From Emergencia timonensis (lineage in GTDB: Bacteria; Bacillota; Clostridia; Peptostreptococcales; Anaerovoracaceae): a DNA stretch of 64,000 nucleotides. The stretch covers positions 62,001 to 126,000 of the forward strand of contig NZ_FLKM01000008.1 of assembly GCF_900086585.1 (NCBI RefSeq), given 5' to 3'. Shown in pieces: positions 62,764 through 64,000 of the stretch. Within the stretch, counting starts at the first letter, position 1, and each line of letters opens with the position of its first letter. The position numbers were made by a program, and so were the translations under genes. Below the pieces are notes generated by a model. That model did no database searches. It was not told where the DNA came from and saw nothing but the letters and a program-made list of their open reading frames with translations.

Positions 62764-63723
62764 CTACGCCATAACACTACACAATATAGGTAAAATCACT
62801 GGTACGCCAAAGGTCAGAACAATACCGACAATCAATGCCACCAGTCCCAACTCTCTGCCGACCACTTTTGTTACAGGCACCAGCATGGAATCCATATTCC
62901 CGGCAGCTCCGGATGCGATAGGTGCACTTTTACTTACCCGCCCCAAGACAGGCAGAAGAAGTACCGTAAAAAAGTCTCTGAACACGTTAATCATAAACCC
63001 ATAGACACCTGCCTCAGGACCGAAACTAGACAGCATGGTCGCTCCCGTCATACTGTAATAGCCAACACCGCTTGCCGAAATCACAGCATATTTCAACGGC
63101 ATGCCGGTTAGGAACGCTGCAACGGCACCGCCAGCCATGCTGCCGACCCAGACTCCAAGCACCAAATAGATGATCTTAAAACCTACCATTTTGATGTACC
63201 GAAATACGCTCTTGTTCTGTCCCATTCCGATACCGACGCTGGTATAGAGAATCACTAAAGACGTCCAAAGGGCGTAATCGAGAAGGAAAACCTTCGTCTT
63301 TGGCATGAAGAAATAACAGCCAAAAGCGCCCGCCAGGACGCTGACAGGGATCAGAATCAAAATCGGATCGATGCCCTTTTTCTCGTCTGAGTCGACGCTA
63401 AGCCTTGCGCTCCCTTCAGAATCGTCTAATTGCATTTGGCTATATTCCTCTAAAAGAAGAACGGTTTTTTCGATAAGCAGACAGAACAGGACACTGCCGA
63501 CGATGGCACAAAGACAGGTTGCCAGGCAGTTAAACCCGACTGTACCGATTTCGGCAATCACTTCTTCGTCGGTTCCTACGTTTCCGCCAATGGTAATCAT
63601 CAGTATAACCAGGGAAATCGTCGTCACCCAGTCTACCGCTCTATATGCTGCCTGTGGCAGTTTTTGAAATCCGATCAAAAGACCGAGCCCCATACAGGCA
63701 AAGGGCATGATTGTTGCCAGCAT
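62764..63723 (-). CDS. LysO-family (DUF340) membrane exporter
   Basis: A 319-aa protein with about eight or nine membrane helices in two halves, split by a cytoplasmic loop rich in acidic residues near 100-115 (MQLDDSEGSARLSVDSDEKK in part). The segment VISASGVGYYSMTGATM is typical of LysO, the lysine exporter of E. coli (family knowledge). GGAGG lies six bases upstream of the ATG. No lysine riboswitch was recognised in the leader. It appears to head a transcript with the flavoprotein gene. Confidence 0.85.
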   Translation of the reverse strand: MLATIMPFACMGLGLLIGFQKLPQAAYRAVDWVTTISLVILMITIGGNVGTDEEVIAEIGTVGFNCLATCLCAIVGSVLFCLLIEKTVLLLEEYSQMQLDDSEGSARLSVDSDEKKGIDPILILIPVSVLAGAFGCYFFMPKTKVFLLDYALWTSLVILYTSVGIGMGQNKSVFRYIKMVGFKIIYLVLGVWVGSMAGGAVAAFLTGMPLKYAVISASGVGYYSMTGATMLSSFGPEAGVYGFMINVFRDFFTVLLLPVLGRVSKSAPIASGAAGNMDSMLVPVTKVVGRELGLVALIVGIVLTFGVPVILPILCSVMA

Positions 63724-64000
63724 CAGGTGCCTCCGATTTTTAGTCTAATCCCACTTTTCTTTATCTTACCATATGTGCATCAGTAAAACCATCCCTTTCG
63801 AGGTAAGACAATCCCGCAAATACATCAAGGCACTGTGCCACGATACTTTTGTGCTTTTCTTGAAGGTTTAGGTAGTTTGACCTAAATGTCTACTTATAAA
63901 TCAGCCGGTTATTAGACAAAACTTAGAAAAACCTGCAAAATAAAGGCTTTCAGGTTATTTTTTTCTGATTATCCGGTTTGTCGAGGCTGGAAATGCCCAT
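63724..64000. other. Upstream region of the LysO-type gene, to the window edge
   Basis: No complete gene. Visible items: the palindrome GGCACTGTGCC at about 63828-63838, TTTAGGT/ACCTAAA around 63886-63905, and an AACCTG/CAGGTT stem with T runs on both strands (about 63928-63962), probably a bidirectional terminator. A minus-strand frame from the edge stops at 63950 (last residues PDNQKKIT); it may be the end of a gene lying outside the window, but that cannot be tested here. Confidence 0.4.

Noticed and set aside
63740..63960. Lysine riboswitch in front of the LysO-type gene
   Set aside because: The conserved core sequences of the lysine aptamer were looked for on the minus strand and not seen.

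Overview
The window looks like a chromosome segment of an anaerobic, low-to-mid GC Firmicute of class Clostridia. The evidence is the gene order sigH-rlmB-(folA-thyA)-mrnC-cysS-cysE, a sporulation-type SigH, a fused ispDF, CarD, PIN-TRAM and LCP proteins, consensus sigma-A promoters, strong GGAGG ribosome binding sites and c-di-GMP-I riboswitches. I suspect the Family XIII/Anaerovoracaceae neighbourhood, but that is an impression and not a demonstrated placement. Most genes are on the minus strand.

Positions 1-28.5 kb are the translation/transcription core, read right to left: LCP protein, rpmG-secE-nusG-rplK-rplA, an L10 leader, rplJ-rplL, then rpoB-rpoC, then rpsL-rpsG-fusA-tuf. This string is interrupted twice. 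Between rplL and rpoB sits a 5-kb metabolic cassette: a LysR regulator, an NhaC-type transporter divergent from an aminotransferase plus an RraA/HMG-aldolase-like enzyme, and an ATPase remnant. Between rpoC and rpsL sit an IS256-family element with a visible target duplication, a putative PD-(D/E)XK nuclease gene, and an intergenic stretch full of repeats and hairpins. Each interrupted piece has its own promoter and terminator. An ECF sigma/anti-sigma-like pair, tandem 95-bp repeats and a second tuf gene behind tRNA-Thr(GGT) complete this part.

Positions 28.5-46 kb hold housekeeping genes: GNAT, sigH, rlmB, folA, thyA, mrnC, cysS, cysE, ppiB, a Nudix gene, two half-size chromate transporters, a TRIC-family protein, proS, ispDF, PIN-TRAM and carD (all minus strand), then an OmpR-type two-component system on the plus strand, then radA.

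Positions 46-64 kb are the most interesting. A secreted HEXXH protease resembling the Pro-Pro endopeptidases of Clostridioides lies behind two tandem c-di-GMP-I riboswitches, each followed by its own intrinsic terminator, with one consensus promoter in front. A diguanylate cyclase gene lies about 13 kb away. Next is a peptide-scavenging operon: LD-carboxypeptidase, a Dpp/Opp ABC transporter and two PepV-like M20 dipeptidases. One of these dipeptidases is fused at its C-terminus to an IclR-type winged helix, and the operon promoter is bracketed by GTTCA-N5-TGAAC palindromes. An EF-G paralogue follows, preceded by three tandem 92-bp promoter/hairpin repeats. The right end carries two small-membrane-protein loci whose promoters share an identical direct-repeat box at identical spacing, a flavodoxin-fold protein and a LysO-type exporter.

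All assignments come from reading the sequence and remembered family motifs. No database search or folding calculation was run.
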